This document shows positions 1 through 9,472 of a DNA stretch of 64,000 nt, one piece after another (the stretch's first letter is position 1; the number at the start of each line of letters is the position of its first letter). The stretch lies in the NCBI GenBank assembly GCA_963718405.1, contig CAVQYZ010000005.1, positions 434,001-498,000 on the forward strand. The letters run 5' to 3'. A program made the position numbers and the translations under genes. A model generated the notes under the pieces. It was not told the origin of the DNA. It saw only the letters and a list, made by a program, of their open reading frames with translations, and searched no databases. Source of the stretch: Bog-756 sp963718405 (lineage in GTDB: Bacteria > Actinomycetota > Acidimicrobiia > Acidimicrobiales > RAAP-2).

Positions 1-139
1 AACCCCAGTACGGGCACTCCCCGCCCACCAGCTCGGCGTCCACCCCGACCACGTCCAGGCCCGCCCGGGCCAGGCGCCCGGCCACCTCCTCCCCACCGGG
101 GCCCATGCCCAACACGATGACGTCCGCTCGTTCGCTCAA
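1..139 (-). CDS. FAD-dependent pyridine nucleotide-disulfide oxidoreductase, N-terminal fragment
   Basis: The first 46 residues of a flavoprotein, cut by the window edge. The translation carries a dinucleotide-binding glycine motif (GMGPGGEE, about residues 11-18), the acidic residue ending the second strand (VVGVDAE), and GGECPYWG, the start of the redox-active cysteine loop of mercuric reductase / dihydrolipoamide dehydrogenase-like enzymes. The second cysteine would lie just outside the window. I chose a TTG start at 139 because AAGGAG lies five bases upstream and the glycine motif follows at the usual distance. The substrate cannot be told from this fragment. It lies 52 bases downstream of rlmB on the same strand. 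Confidence 0.8.
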   Translation of the reverse strand, partial: MSERADVIVLGMGPGGEEVAGRLARAGLDVVGVDAELVGGECPYWG

Positions 140-191
140 GCCTGCTCCTTGGTCGGTCCCCGCCCCGAGGTGGTGGAGATGGTGTGGTCGC

Positions 192-1196
192 TCACCCGGC
201 GGTGGACGGTCGGGCCCGCTGGCGGGCCACGTCGAAGCAGGCGATGGCCCCGGCTGTCGACACATTGAGGGAGGAGAGTGAGCCGTGCTGAGGGATGCTG
301 GCCAGCTCGTGGCAGCGCTTCTTGGTCAAGGTGGCCAAGCCGCTGCCCTCCGAACCGAGGACCAGGGCCACCGGCTGATCCCCGAGGGACAGGTTGTAGA
401 GGGATCCCTTGGCCTCGCCCACCAACCCGACCGTCCACACCCCGAGGTCCGACAGCCGGGCCAGAGCGGAGGGGATGCCGGAGACCAGAGCCATGGGCAG
501 GTACTCGATGGCCCCGGCCGCCACCTTGGCCACGGTGGGTGACAGGTGGGCCGACCGGTGCCGGGGGAGCACCACGCCGGTCACGCCGGCACACTCGGCG
601 CTCCGGAGCAGGGCTCCCAGGTTGTGCGGGTCGGTGATCCCGTCCAGCACCAGCAGGAACGGGACCCGCCCCCGTGGGTTCTGCTCGCACAGCGACTCGA
701 GCGGCGTCTCCTCGACCGGGCGGGCCAGGGCCACCACCCCCTGGGCGGCATCGGTCCGGGCCAGGGAGTCGATGCGCCGCCGGCTCACGTGGTCCACCCG
801 GACCCGCCGGGCGGCCGCCAGGTCCTCGATCTCGTCGAGCACCTGGGCCGCGTCCATGCCCTCGGCCATGAACACCGATCGAACCGGGCGCCGGTTGGCG
901 CTGAGCAGCTCCCTCACCGCCTGACGACCCTCCACCTGATCGCCTCCCAGGCCCGCGGCCCCCGAGCTCCGGCGCCCGTCGCCACCTGCGCCCGGGCGAC
1001 GGCCGGGTGCACCCCGGCCCGCGGATGGGCGGGGGTTACGTCCGGCGCCGGTGGTCCTCGGTGCGGCCCCGGACCCCCCTCGGCTCTGCCCCGAAGACCG
1101 GCCTCCCGCGCTCTGCCGCTGCCCCCGACCGGTACCGCCCCGGCCTCCGGTCGAACCGTTCCGCCCCCGACCCCCGCCCTTCGGTCCCGGGGCCAT
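192..1196 (-). CDS. rlmB: TrmH/SpoU-family 23S rRNA (guanosine-2'-O-)-methyltransferase, RlmB type
   Basis: A 334-residue SPOUT methyltransferase expected to transfer a methyl group from SAM to a ribose 2'-OH in 23S rRNA. The three SpoU motifs are visible: DGITDPHNLGALLRSAE (about 185-201), LGSEGSGL (280-287) and SLNVSTAGA (309-317). A substrate-binding domain of about 75 residues precedes them. The first ~80 residues are an unusual Gly/Arg/Ser-rich tail, predicted to be disordered and plausibly RNA-binding. The ATG overlaps the ispF stop codon by one base, so the two are translationally coupled in an ispD-ispF-rlmB order typical of actinobacteria. Confidence 0.93.
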   Translation of the reverse strand: MAPGPKGGGRGRNGSTGGRGGTGRGQRQSAGGRSSGQSRGGSGAAPRTTGAGRNPRPSAGRGAPGRRPGAGGDGRRSSGAAGLGGDQVEGRQAVRELLSANRRPVRSVFMAEGMDAAQVLDEIEDLAAARRVRVDHVSRRRIDSLARTDAAQGVVALARPVEETPLESLCEQNPRGRVPFLLVLDGITDPHNLGALLRSAECAGVTGVVLPRHRSAHLSPTVAKVAAGAIEYLPMALVSGIPSALARLSDLGVWTVGLVGEAKGSLYNLSLGDQPVALVLGSEGSGLATLTKKRCHELASIPQHGSLSSLNVSTAGAIACFDVARQRARPSTAG

Positions 1197-1714
1197 CAGG
1201 ACGGACCGTCCCCGTCGTGGTGGGCGCTCAACAGCACCACGGCGGTACAGGCGATCCCCTCGCCCCGCCCCAGCGCCCCCAGTCCCTCGGACGTGGTGGC
1301 TTTGACGTTGACCGGACCTCCGAGCACCGCGGCCAGACGCTCCGACATCGCATGGACGAACCGGGCCAGCCGGGGTCGCTCGGCCACCACGGTGCAGTCG
1401 GCGTTGACCACCGTCCATCCGGCTGATCGGGCCAGGTCCACCACCCGGGCCAGCAGCTCCATGCTGTCGGCCCCGGACCAGGCCGGGTCGGTGTCGGGGG
1501 CGTGACGGCCCAGGTCACCGAGCCCCGCCGCCCCGAGCACGGCATCGGCGATGGCGTGGGCCACGGCATCGGCATCACTGTGGCCCTCCAGGGGCCTGGC
1601 GCCCTCACCGGTGATGACCATCCCCCCCAGGATCAACGGACGATCCGGGTCGTCGCAGAATCGGTGGACATCGAGGCCCTGACCGACGCGGATCGCCACC
1701 TTGGCCCCGGTCAC
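1196..1714 (-). CDS. ispF: 2-C-methyl-D-erythritol 2,4-cyclodiphosphate synthase
   Basis: Fifth enzyme of the MEP isoprenoid pathway, converting CDP-methylerythritol 2-phosphate to the cyclodiphosphate with release of CMP. The 172-residue length fits a trimer subunit. The zinc ligands are seen in GLDVHRF (Asp and His near residue 15) and in GHSDADAVAHAI (about 44-55). The substrate loop HAPDTDPAW and the C-terminal KATTSEGLGALGRGEG motif are intact. The start overlaps the ispD stop by four bases (ATGA). Confidence 0.96.
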   Translation of the reverse strand: MTGAKVAIRVGQGLDVHRFCDDPDRPLILGGMVITGEGARPLEGHSDADAVAHAIADAVLGAAGLGDLGRHAPDTDPAWSGADSMELLARVVDLARSAGWTVVNADCTVVAERPRLARFVHAMSERLAAVLGGPVNVKATTSEGLGALGRGEGIACTAVVLLSAHHDGDGPS

Positions 1715-2370
1715 CGGTCGGACACCCTCAGGAGCGCCTCGGCCAGGACCAGATCCTCGGGCCGGGTCAGCTTCAGGTTGTAGGGCTCTCCTTCCACCGT
1801 TCGCACCGTAGCCCCCAAGGCCTCCACCATCGCCGCGTCGTCGGTGGCCTCGGCACCTCCGCGGTGGGCGGTGCGCAGCGTGGCGGCCTCAAAGGCCTGA
1901 GGGGTCTGGACCGTCACCAGCCCCTCGCGGTCCACACCCTGCTCGACCCTTCCGTCGGCCACCCGCTTGAGGGTGTCGGCCACCGGGAGCACGGGAATGG
2001 CCCCGTCGACCCCGGGGGAGCGAACCGCTTCGACCACCGAGGCGAACAGCTCCCCGGTGGCCAGGGGGCGGGCGGCGTCGTGGACCAGGATGATCGAGGC
2101 TTCGCCGGGCACCGCGGCCAGGCCGGCCCGGACCGACCCGGACCGGGTATCCCCACCCGGCACCACCAGGTCGGCGCCCATGGTCTGGGGGTCTGGGCGG
2201 CCGGATCCGGCGTCACCCTGGCCGGCCGGGACCACCAGCACCACGCCGTCAGCCACCGTTCGGGCCGCCGCCACCGACCATGCCGCCACCGGCCGCCCGG
2301 CCAGCGGGAGGTACTGCTTGGGGCCACCGAACCGGCGACCGGACCCGCCCGCCACCACAATGGCCCACAC
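1711..2370 (-). CDS. ispD: 2-C-methyl-D-erythritol 4-phosphate cytidylyltransferase
   Basis: Third MEP pathway enzyme, making CDP-methylerythritol from MEP and CTP. The 219-residue protein has the nucleotidyltransferase signature VVAGGSGRRFGGPKQYLPL at the N terminus (CTP-binding loop with Arg and Lys), HDAARPL near residue 97, and the TPQAF and KLTRPEDL motifs near the C terminus. It sits 14 bases downstream of carD and overlaps ispF by four bases. The carD-ispD-ispF order is widespread in actinobacteria. Confidence 0.96.
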   Translation of the reverse strand: MWAIVVAGGSGRRFGGPKQYLPLAGRPVAAWSVAAARTVADGVVLVVPAGQGDAGSGRPDPQTMGADLVVPGGDTRSGSVRAGLAAVPGEASIILVHDAARPLATGELFASVVEAVRSPGVDGAIPVLPVADTLKRVADGRVEQGVDREGLVTVQTPQAFEAATLRTAHRGGAEATDDAAMVEALGATVRTVEGEPYNLKLTRPEDLVLAEALLRVSDR

Positions 2371-2384
2371 CGGCCCCGGTCGGC

Positions 2385-2864
2385 TCAGGGAAGCGCCTCG
2401 TTGAGCCGGAGCTCGGCGGTCTCCTCGTCGACCCCCAGGGCAAAGGTCAGCTCGGACACCAGGATCTGGCGGGCCCGGCTGAGCATGCGCTTCTCGCCGG
2501 CCGACAGCCCCTTGTCCTTGTCGCGGATCGAGAGGTTCCTCACCACTTCGGCCACCTGGTAGATGTCCCCGGACCGGAGCTTCTCCGAGTGGTTCTTGTA
2601 CCGACGGGACCAGTTGGTGGGCATCCGGGCCTCCTTCTTGCGAAGGACCGCGAACACCTCTTCCACCTCTTCGTCGTTGATCACTTCCCGTAACCCGACC
2701 CCATCGGTGTTGTCGGCCGGGACCATCAAGGTCAGGTCTCCATAGGCCAGCCGAAGCACCAGGTACTCCTGCTTTTTGCCAAAGGCTTCTTTGGTCTCGC
2801 GTCGTTCGACCACGGCCGCGCCGTGGTGGGGATAGACGACCTTGTCACCGATATCGAACACCAT
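2385..2864 (-). CDS. carD: CarD family RNA polymerase-binding transcription factor
   Basis: CarD binds the beta subunit of RNA polymerase and stabilises open promoter complexes. The N-terminal Tudor-like domain begins FDIGDKVVYPHHGAA, matching the family start, and the C-terminal helical DNA-binding half includes NWSRRYKNHSEKL and the family tryptophan. The length of about 159 residues is normal. AGGAGG lies only one base before the ATG at 2864; a GTG one codon later (2861) would have four-base spacing. Both give essentially the same protein, while a further upstream in-frame ATG (2885) would add an atypical extension. Confidence 0.93.
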   Translation of the reverse strand: MVFDIGDKVVYPHHGAAVVERRETKEAFGKKQEYLVLRLAYGDLTLMVPADNTDGVGLREVINDEEVEEVFAVLRKKEARMPTNWSRRYKNHSEKLRSGDIYQVAEVVRNLSIRDKDKGLSAGEKRMLSRARQILVSELTFALGVDEETAELRLNEALP

Positions 2865-2933
2865 GCCTCCTGGCGTTGCGTGCACTTCCCGGGCTGGTGA
2901 GCGTCATCGGGAGCACGTAAGGCGGAACTAGCA

Positions 2934-2939
2934 ATGATA
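2934..2939 (-). promoter_or_regulatory. Candidate -10 box for carD
   Basis: On the minus strand this hexamer reads TATCAT, five of six matches to the housekeeping -10 consensus. It lies about 70 bases upstream of the carD start in the short spacer after disA. No convincing -35 hexamer is visible, so the assignment is tentative. Confidence 0.3.
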
Positions 2940-2982
2940 CACGGTGTCGGGTCGGCCTCCGACCGGGCGGCCCGGGCGCCCG

Positions 2983-4080
2983 CTACTGATAGCGCTCGAA
3001 GATGCTGGCCTCGGCCAGTCGGGCCAGCCCGTCCTTGACCGAGTGGGCCCGGGCCTGGCCCACCCCCTCGACCTGTTCCAACTCACCCAACGAGGCCCGC
3101 ATGATCTGCTGGAGGTTGACGAAGCGGTCGACGATCCGTTCGATGATCACGTCGGAGAACCGCGGCAGCCGGTAGAGCAAGCGGTAGCCCCGGGGCTCGA
3201 TCCCTGACTCGGTGTCGTTGAACGACTCCGGCAATCCCAGGATCCCGGCCACCCGGCCGGCGTCCCGCAGCTGGTCGGAGGTCAGGTTGGCCAGTTCGTC
3301 GACCACCCGGTTGACCACGGTGTCCCGGTCGTCGCTGCCGGCGGGCGGCTGGCCGCAGTAGTCCCGGACCACCAGGTGGAGCACCGGTGCCACCCCGTCG
3401 ACCAGTTCGGCCGACTGCAGTCCCACCAAACGGCCGTCGTCGCCCAGCTCGACCAGGTAGCCGTCCACCTCCTCGGCGATGCGGAGGAGCATTTCGGCGG
3501 CCTGGACCACCCCCACCACATCCCCCACCGACACGGTGTCCTCGACCTCCAGAACCGACAGCCCGTTGAGGGCCACGTCGAAGCGGTTGCGGAACCGCTG
3601 CATGGTGGCCAGGGCCTGGTCGGTGCGGTCGTGGAGCCAACCGGTGGGCTGGATGGTGTGCTTGGCCTCGTTGCGGTAGACGGCGATGACCGACATCGCC
3701 GCCGATACCGACAGGACCGGGACGTTGATCGACCGGGCCACCCGTTCGGCGGTCCGGTGGCGGGTGCCGGTCTCCGACGTGTGGATGGCGGCGTCCGGCA
3801 TCAGGTGGACGTTGGCCCGGGCGATCCGGGAGGCGTCGGCGGCCAGAATGATGGCTCCGTCCATTTTGGCCAGCTCGGACAGGCGCTGAGGGCTGAACTC
3901 GGCGTCGAGGAGGAACCCTCCCGAGCAGATGGAGAGCACGTCCGGCCCGTCCCCCACCACCACCAGGGCGCCGCGCTTGGCCCGCAGGATCCGATCGAGA
4001 CCGTCCCGAAGAGGCCGACCCGGGGCCGCCATGGCCAGAGCGTCACTGAGCGGCGAGCTCTGTCGGGCGATCACAGACAC
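2983..4080 (-). CDS. disA: DNA integrity scanning diadenylate cyclase
   Basis: Makes the second messenger c-di-AMP from two ATP and is inhibited on branched DNA. The N-terminal DAC domain has the catalytic motifs KMDGA (about residues 72-76) and GTRHRTAE (about 105-112). A linker helix bundle and C-terminal helix-hairpin-helix DNA-binding repeats follow (VEGVGQARAHSVKDGL). The start is uncertain: the open frame extends to 4200, but alignment with actinobacterial DisA by memory favours a GTG near 4080 or 4074. It follows radA with a spacer of about 100 bases; disA-radA linkage is common and fits a shared DNA repair role. Confidence 0.93.
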   Translation of the reverse strand: MSVIARQSSPLSDALAMAAPGRPLRDGLDRILRAKRGALVVVGDGPDVLSICSGGFLLDAEFSPQRLSELAKMDGAIILAADASRIARANVHLMPDAAIHTSETGTRHRTAERVARSINVPVLSVSAAMSVIAVYRNEAKHTIQPTGWLHDRTDQALATMQRFRNRFDVALNGLSVLEVEDTVSVGDVVGVVQAAEMLLRIAEEVDGYLVELGDDGRLVGLQSAELVDGVAPVLHLVVRDYCGQPPAGSDDRDTVVNRVVDELANLTSDQLRDAGRVAGILGLPESFNDTESGIEPRGYRLLYRLPRFSDVIIERIVDRFVNLQQIMRASLGELEQVEGVGQARAHSVKDGLARLAEASIFERYQ

Positions 4081-4181
4081 GCATGGTACCTGGCGGGGGC
4101 GGGACGGTCCCCGGGTCAGGGGGTCGCATCGACAGGAACGGACCGGTGGACCCATGGTCTTCGAGCGTGGGCCGGACCGGC

Positions 4182-5561
4182 TCAACCGGGGATTCCGCAC
4201 TTCCAGACCGCTTCGGCCACGGTCTCCACCCGGATCAGCTTGAGGCCCGGAGGCCCGTCCGGGGACGACGCTCCCACGAACACCTGGTCGAATCCCAGTC
4301 GGGCCGACTCCTCGAGACGCCGGGGAAGGTTGGTGACCTGGCGGACCTCGCCGGCCAGACCCACCTCGCCCACCGCGGCCAGGTTGGCCGGCAGGGGCAC
4401 TCCGGAAGCGGCCGAGGCCACGGCCAGGGCCACGGCCAGGTCGGCGGCCGGTTCGGTGACCCGGACACCTCCGGCCACCGAGGCGAACACGTCCAGCTTG
4501 AGCACGTCCAGGCCGGCATGGCTGGCCAGGACGGCCAGGGTCATGGCCAGGCGGCTCCCATCGAGGCCCACCACCGCCCGCTTGGGCTGGGCCAGTCCCA
4601 TGGGCGTGACCAGGGCCTGCAACTCGACCACCAGGGTCCGGCGGCCCTGCAGGGCCGGCAGCACCACCCCGCCCGGGACGCCGGTCAACCGGTCCCCCAG
4701 CAGGAGACGGCCGGGGTCATCCACCCGGTTGAGGCCCTGGTCCCCCATCTCGAACAGACCCAACTCCCCGGTGGGGCCGAACCGGTGCTTGACCGCCAGG
4801 AGCAGTCGCAGGGCGTGATGGCGGTCACCCTCGAAGCTCAGCACCGTGTCCACCATGTGCTCGAGGGCCCGCGGCCCGGCCAGCGATCCGTCCTTGGTGA
4901 CGTGTCCGACCAGGACCATGGCCACCTGGCGGGATTTGGCCAGCCCGATCAGCTGGTCGGCACACTCCCGCACCTGGGTGACGCTCCCGGGCACGCCGGT
5001 GGGCCGCCGCTCGCCGAGCGTGGCCGGACCCATGGACACCGATTGGATGGAGTCCACCACCACCAGCTCCGGCACCGAATCAACCACGGCTTTGACCACC
5101 GTGCCGATGTCGGTGGCCGACAGGATGAGGAGGCTCGGGGGAATCGGGCCCAGCCGCTCGGCCCGCAGGCGGACCTGGTGGGCCGACTCCTCGGCCGAGA
5201 CCAGCAGCACCCGGTGCCCGGCGGCGGCCCGGGCCAAGAGCACCTGGAGCAGCAGCGTGGACTTGCCGATGCCCGGTTCGCCGCCGAGGAGGGTGACCGA
5301 CCCCGGGACCAGGCCACCCGAGAGCACCCGGTCGAACTCGCCCACGCCGGTCGGCACCGCTGCGGCCTCGGAGACGTCCACCGACGACAACGGCATCGGC
5401 ATCAAGGTGAGGTCCAGGGCGTCCACCGCCTGGACCAACGACCCGAGTTGGTCCTCTTCCACCAGCGTGTTCCACTCACCGCAGGCCGGACAGCGCCCGG
5501 CCCACCGGGCCGTCGTGCTCCCACAGTCGATGCAACGGTGACGCTTTGCGGTCTTGGCCAT
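4182..5561 (-). CDS. radA: DNA repair protein RadA
   Basis: A RecA-like ATPase that promotes branch migration in recombination. The 459-residue protein opens with a C4 zinc finger (Cys10, Cys13, Cys24, Cys27), then Walker A GGEPGIGKST (about 93-102), the RadA-specific KxRFG motif (KHRFG), and a C-terminal Lon-protease-like domain without a protease active site. I chose the ATG at 5561 because MAKT precedes the zinc finger at the family's usual distance; the longer frame to 5639 adds unrelated sequence. About 170 bases without a gene separate it from clpC. Confidence 0.95.
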   Translation of the reverse strand: MAKTAKRHRCIDCGSTTARWAGRCPACGEWNTLVEEDQLGSLVQAVDALDLTLMPMPLSSVDVSEAAAVPTGVGEFDRVLSGGLVPGSVTLLGGEPGIGKSTLLLQVLLARAAAGHRVLLVSAEESAHQVRLRAERLGPIPPSLLILSATDIGTVVKAVVDSVPELVVVDSIQSVSMGPATLGERRPTGVPGSVTQVRECADQLIGLAKSRQVAMVLVGHVTKDGSLAGPRALEHMVDTVLSFEGDRHHALRLLLAVKHRFGPTGELGLFEMGDQGLNRVDDPGRLLLGDRLTGVPGGVVLPALQGRRTLVVELQALVTPMGLAQPKRAVVGLDGSRLAMTLAVLASHAGLDVLKLDVFASVAGGVRVTEPAADLAVALAVASAASGVPLPANLAAVGEVGLAGEVRQVTNLPRRLEESARLGFDQVFVGASSPDGPPGLKLIRVETVAEAVWKCGIPG

Positions 5562-5733
5562 GGGACCCGATGGTAGGTATCGGGTGTGACAACCGGTGTG
5601 ACCGTCGCCGACCTGCGGCCCAGGTCCGCCCGCCCCCACGGCTCAGGCGGAAGGGGCTCGACGGACACGGCGACCTCAACGGCCGCGGTGCGTCAGCTAG
5701 AGGCTTGGCGCCGGAACGGCGCCGACCCGGACC

Positions 5734-8290
5734 TCAGTCGGCCGAAGAGTCCGCTCCGGCCAACTCCACCGGCGGGGGCTCGATGCTCTCGATGGCCGTG
5801 AAGGTGAGCTGCTGCTCTCCGGCCACCAGGGGCGGGGCACCTTTCACGTCGTAAGCCTCGGCGGCTTCGGGCGTGATGGTCTCGACGTCCACGATGATGG
5901 TCTCCCCGACCCGGAATTCCTTCCACAGGATCCGCTCGGAGAGCGGGTCCTCGATCATCTGCTGGATGGCCCGACGCAGGGGGCGGGCCCCCAGCTGGGG
6001 GTCGTAGCCCTTGTCGGCCAGTAGCTGCTTGGCCGGGGGCGTCAGCACCAGGCTCAGTCCCTGGAGCTCCAACTGGTTGGAGACCCTCTGGATCATGAGG
6101 TCCACGATCTCGACCACCTCGACCTTGGACAGCTCGTGGAACACCACGACCTCGTCGATCCGGTTGAGGAACTCGGGGCGGAAGTGAGCCTTCAGCGCCT
6201 CATTCACCTTGGACTTCATCCGCTCGTAGGTCACGGCCTCGGACGTCTTGGCGAAGCCCACCGACGACTTGCGCAGATCGGCGGTCCCGAGGTTCGACGT
6301 CATGATCAGCACGGTGTTCTTGAAGTCCACCGACCGGCCCTGGGCGTCGGTCAGACGACCGTCCTCCAGGATCTGGAGCAAGGTGTTGAACACGTCGGCG
6401 TGGGCCTTTTCGACCTCGTCGAAGAGCACCACGGAGAACGGCTTGCGCCGCACCGCCTCGGTCAGCTGGCCACCTTCCTCGTAGCCCACATAACCGGGGG
6501 GCGAACCGACCAACCGGCTCACCGTGTGCTTCTCCATGTACTCGGACATGTCCAACTGGATGAGGGCATCCTCGTCATCGAAGAGGAACTCGGCCAGCGT
6601 TTTGGCCAGCTCGGTCTTGCCCACACCGGTCGGCCCCAAGAAGATGAACGAGCCGCTCGGGCGCTTGGGATCCTTGAGCCCGGCCCGGGTGCGACGGATC
6701 GAACGGGCCAGGGCGGCAATGGCCGGCTCCTGTCCGATGACCCGCTTGTGCAACTCGTCTTCCATGCGCAGGAGCTTGGCCGTCTCCTCTTCGGTGAGCC
6801 GGTAGACCGGGATGCCGGTCCAGTTGGCCAACACCTCGGCGATGACCTCCTCGTCGACGACGTCGAAGAGGTCGACTCCCTCGGCCCGCCACTCGGCCTC
6901 CATGGCCTCTTTGCTGTCGAGCCGGACCTTCTCCTGCTCGGCGAGCTTCTTCGCCTGGTCGAAGGCCTGCTTCTCGATGGCAGCCTCTTTGTCGGCGCGC
7001 AACCGGGTGATCTCTTCTTCGAGCTTCTTGTAAGCAGGTGGCGTGGTCATCCGGCGGATGCGTAGGCGGCTACCGGCCTCATCGATGAGGTCGATGGCCT
7101 TGTCCGGCAGGTACCGGTCGGCCAGGTAGCGGTCGGCCAGGTTGGCTGCGGCCACCAGGGCCTGATCGGTGATGGTCACGGCGTGGTGCGACTCGTAGCG
7201 GTCGCGCAACCCCTTCAGGATCTCGATGGTGAGGGCCACGTTGGGCTGCTCCACCTTGATGGGCTGGAACCGGCGCTCCAGAGCAGCGTCCTTCTCGAGG
7301 TGCTTGCGGTACTCGTCGATGGTGGTGGCACCGATGGTCTGCAGCTCGCCGCGGGCCAACATGGGCTTGAGGATGGAAGCGGCGTCGATGGCCCCTTCGG
7401 CTGCGCCGGCCCCGACCAGCGTGTGGAGCTCGTCGATGAACAGGACGATGTCGCCCCGGGTGCGGATCTCTTTGAGCACCTTCTTGAGGCGCTCCTCGAA
7501 ATCACCGCGGTACCGGCTGCCGGCCACCAGGGCCCCGAGGTCCAGGGTATAGAGCTGCTTGCCGGTAAGGGTTTCGGGGACGTCGTCAGCCACGATGCGC
7601 TGGGCCAGACCCTCGACGATGGCGGTCTTGCCCACGCCGGGCTCGCCGATCAGCACCGGATTGTTCTTCGTGCGGCGCGACAGAACCTGCATCACCCGCT
7701 CGATCTCTTTCTCGCGACCGATGACCGGGTCCAGTTTGTGGTCCCGGGCCAGAGCGGTCAGGTTGCGGCCGAACTGGTCCAGCACCGGCGATCCGGTGGG
7801 AGCGTCCGACGACTGCGAGCCGGGTGCGCCGGCACCGACCGACTCCTTGCCCTGGTAGCCCGAGAGCAGTTGGATGACCTGCTGGCGGACCCGGGGCAGA
7901 TCGGCACCGAGGCTCTGGAGCACCTGTGCCGCCACGCCCTCGCCCTCGCGGACCAGGCCCAGCAGCATGTGCTCGGTCCCGATGTAGCTGTGGCCGAGCT
8001 GGAGCGCCTCGCGCAAGGACAGCTCGAGAACCTTTTTGGCCCGGGGCGTGAAGGGCGGCGAACCGGTCGGGCGCCGTGCCGGCCAGCCCGATGGTCTCTT
8101 CGACCTTCTCGCGCACGGCCTCGAGGGATACCCCCAGCGACTCCAGCGCTTTGGCCGCGACCCCTTCACCCTCGTGGATCAGGCCCAGAAGGATGTGCTC
8201 GGTGCCGATAAAGCTGTGGTTGAGAAGACGCGCCTCTTCCTGTGCGAGCACAAGAACTCGACGAGCCCGGTCTGTAAATCTTTCGAACAC
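5734..8290 (-). CDS. clpC: ATP-dependent Clp protease ATP-binding subunit ClpC (apparent frameshift)
   Basis: A Hsp100 unfoldase that feeds proteins to ClpP. Present in order: the duplicated N domain (FIGTEHILLGL and YIGTEHMLLGL), AAA1 with Walker A GEPGVGKTA, a middle coiled coil, AAA2 with GPTGVGKTE, and an acidic tail. The frame breaks between the two N-domain repeats: the first ~75 codons and the rest lie in adjacent frames, and removing one base at 8068 (after codon CCC) restores GTAP-TGSPPFTPRAKK, the family sequence. The start is a GTG at 8290 with GGAGG seven bases upstream. ClpC is normally essential in actinobacteria, so a sequence error is more likely than inactivation. The intact product would be about 851 residues. 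Confidence 0.92.
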
Positions 8291-8421
8291 TCCACCGCCT
8301 CCATCCGCGGTCGGTAACTGAATACCAAGTCTACAGGCGCCGGTACACCCCGCACCCGCACCGTCCCAAATTCCAAGCTCTTTTCTCAGCCATCGGCATC
8401 CTGGCCTATCGTCTGTAGGAA

Positions 8422-9399
8422 GTGAACGTCGTAGAGCTCCTGGGACTTCCCGCACTCGAAGAACACCTGTTGCGCCTCGAGCCCCTGCTCGTCGAGTCGG
8501 TCGTGACCGGCGACAGCTTCCTCGACGAGGTCACCACCCACCTGCTGGCGGCGGGAGGGAAGCGGCTCCGGCCGGTCCTGGCCCTGGCCACCGCCACATC
8601 GGGCTCGTCCGAGGGCACCCGGGAGGACCTCTTGGGGGCGGTGGCGGTGGAGCTGGTCCACCTGGCCTCGCTCTACCACGATGACGTGATGGACGAAGCC
8701 ACGGTCCGGCGCAACGTGGAGAGTGTCAACGCCCGGTTCGGCAACCTGGTGGCCATCGTGGCCGGCGATTTCCTCCTGGCCCGCTCGGCGGAGATCGCCG
8801 CCGGGCTGGGCACCGAGATCGCCGGGTTGTTGGCGGCCACGCTCGGTGACCTGTGCCAGGGCCAGGTCGCCGAGGTGCACTCGGCCTTCCAGGTCGGTAG
8901 GAGTGAGGAGAGCTACGCCCGGGCCATCGCCGGCAAGACGGCGTCGCTGATGGCCACCTCGTGCCGGATCGGGGCCCTGACCGGGGGCTTGGGACGTGAC
9001 GAGGTGGATGCCTTTACCCAGTTCGGCCGGTACTTCGGGATGGTGTTCCAGGTCCGCGACGACATCCTGGACGTGGTGGGCACCGAGGCCGAGTTGGGCA
9101 AGCCCGCTGGTCAGGACCTGGCTGAGGGCATCTACACCCTCCCGGTGCTCCTGGCCCTGGCCGACCCGGACTCCGGCCCGGAACTGGCGCCCTTGCTGGG
9201 CCAACCCCTCGGCCAGCCCGAACGGGACAAGGCCCGCTCCATCGTGGCGGAGTCCGGGGCCATCGCCGGATCGGTGGTGGTGGCCAGGCGTTATGCCGAG
9301 CAGGCCGCCGAAGCTGCGGTCACCGGTCGATCGGCGGATCTGGCCCGTGGGTTCGCCCATCTGGCCCACTCGCTGGTCGACGACCTGCCTGCCGACTGA
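8422..9399 (+). CDS. Polyprenyl diphosphate synthase (long-chain trans-prenyltransferase)
   Basis: Condenses isopentenyl diphosphate onto allylic diphosphates, probably to make the menaquinone side chain. The 325-residue protein has both aspartate-rich motifs, DDVMD (first, after LASLYH) and DDILD (second, after FQVR), and the GGKRLRP substrate motif near residue 46. A small Ala at the fifth position before the first motif is typical of long-chain enzymes, but the exact product length cannot be told. The start is a GTG with a poorly spaced AGGA. A TATCGT hexamer ends ten bases upstream, so a near-leaderless transcript is possible. It is divergent from clpC. Confidence 0.93.
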   Translation: MNVVELLGLPALEEHLLRLEPLLVESVVTGDSFLDEVTTHLLAAGGKRLRPVLALATATSGSSEGTREDLLGAVAVELVHLASLYHDDVMDEATVRRNVESVNARFGNLVAIVAGDFLLARSAEIAAGLGTEIAGLLAATLGDLCQGQVAEVHSAFQVGRSEESYARAIAGKTASLMATSCRIGALTGGLGRDEVDAFTQFGRYFGMVFQVRDDILDVVGTEAELGKPAGQDLAEGIYTLPVLLALADPDSGPELAPLLGQPLGQPERDKARSIVAESGAIAGSVVVARRYAEQAAEAAVTGRSADLARGFAHLAHSLVDDLPAD

Positions 9400-9472
9400 G
9401 CCTGGGCCGAATAGCAGGCAACGCTCCGGGGCGAGGGACGTCCGGCCCGCCGATCCCCCTACGTCGTTCCTG

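Noticed and set aside
4083..5576. A 497-codon open frame opposite radA
   Set aside because: RadA on the minus strand is complete and well conserved; the plus frame is Gly/Arg/His-rich shadow sequence.
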